Below are positions 63,212-64,000 of a stretch of DNA of 64,000 bases, piece after piece. Source of the stretch: Varroa destructor. Taxonomy: Eukaryota; Arthropoda; Arachnida; Mesostigmata; Varroidae. The notes under the pieces were generated by a model. That model had not been told where the DNA came from. It made no database searches and was given only the letters and a program-made list of their open reading frames with translations. The stretch lies in NCBI RefSeq assembly GCF_002443255.2, contig NW_019211456.1, forward strand, positions 54,787,743 to 54,851,742, in the 5' to 3' direction. A program made the position numbers and the translations under genes. Position 1 is the stretch's first letter; each line of letters starts with the position of its first letter.

Positions 63212-64000
63212 CATTGAAAAAAGAAATATGTTTATCTAAAATACCGTTGCTTACACATAGATGTATTATAGGACATGTTTGATGACTAGGAGGGTAATAT
63301 ATTTTAAATATTGCCGTTTCTGAATGAAAACAATTGTTGTAACCTTACGTAACGTAAAAAGCAGCACAGCAAATTCCAAAAAATGTATTACGCCACCTAA
63401 CTATTTCCAAACTTCCAGGAAACTGTTTGCAGTTACAAAACTCATCGTTTACTTTTTCACGGCATGTAAGCTGGCGGTAGTGTACGCGATAATATGACTG
63501 AAGAACGTCTAGGTCGCAAGTTCAAAGCATATTCTTAATGATCATTTGCTGGATACAATAGTACTAACATCAGCCTATAATTACTGTACATTACGATTCG
63601 ACCGATCAAAAGCCATTCTCCCTACTTCCTTAAGGAATAGGGCAATTATATCTGGCTACTTTACAGGAAACTATGACCAAAAAGACCTGGATAAAATGAT
63701 ACCTTTACCACTGGTTCATATTTTAGAACCTCGAGAATTAATCTTCCGAAAATACTACCTGATTTTTAATGTGCGTCTACTATGCCAGACTATGCAATAC
63801 TTTCAATTACATTAATTAGGTTGAGGCATTATATCGTCAGTAGGGTCCGGGAATTGTTTCGGGTTTTTTGAAATCTCATGTAGCTTTTGAAATCACATTT
63901 TAATTTGCAAATCTGCTATAATTGTACTCTGCAGTAAACGAAATTCTGCATCGAGGGTCATCAACATAATTTTATTTGCTGTTTTTCCTTCGCCTCTTGC
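63212..64000. other. 3' flank of gene B
   Basis: One 89-codon plus-strand frame (63546-63815) shows no known domain and does not resemble the missing end of the hAT dimerisation domain. Nothing else is recognised before the window ends. Confidence 0.4.

Overview
The window is AT-rich eukaryotic DNA with long introns and many decayed transposons. The mix of R1-like non-LTR retrotransposons, mariner/Tc1 elements and a gypsy-like LTR element is typical of an arthropod or another small invertebrate. That placement is inference and the species is not identified. No bacterial-type operons, rRNA, tRNA or CRISPR were recognised. Long ORFs are rare because genes are split into small exons, so I built gene models from GT/AG sites, intron phase and domain order.

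Two multi-exon genes stand out, pointing away from each other. Gene A (minus strand, 21349 down to 3811) has seven coding exons whose phases all agree (1830 nt, 609 aa). It encodes a CENP-B/pogo-type DNA-binding protein with an N-terminal CENP-B helix-turn-helix, a second CENPB-type helix-turn-helix, a His/Gln-rich stretch, and a C-terminal charged helical region carrying an internal repeat. No DDE nuclease is present. Gene B (plus strand, 35097 to 62837) has ten coding exons (2076 nt, 691 aa). It encodes a ZBED1/DREF-like protein: BED zinc finger followed by a hAT-transposase-derived body. Key catalytic residues look lost and the C-terminal hAT dimerisation domain is cut short. Both look like domesticated transposases now serving as DNA-binding or chromatin proteins.

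Layout: 1-3810, 3' flank of gene A, no gene seen. 3811-21349, gene A, whose introns hold a gypsy-like fragment (about 6340-7450), a mariner (about 8029-8800), a mariner with visible terminal repeats (15171-16330) and a possible third mariner piece. 21350-35096, the region between the two gene heads, with a good CTCF-like motif (25551-25569) just upstream of an exon-like segment with strong start and splice signals (25590-25701), a Cys-containing ORF (25785-25946), a 92-bp direct repeat pair (29219/29967) and an R1-like LINE (about 30880-32620). 35097-62837, gene B, with R1-like LINE pieces in introns 2, 5 and 6 and a Tc1/mariner-like piece in intron 7. 62838-64000, 3' flank with a polyadenylation signal at 63206.

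No functional link between the two genes can be shown from sequence. Both are predicted nuclear DNA-binding proteins derived from DNA transposons.
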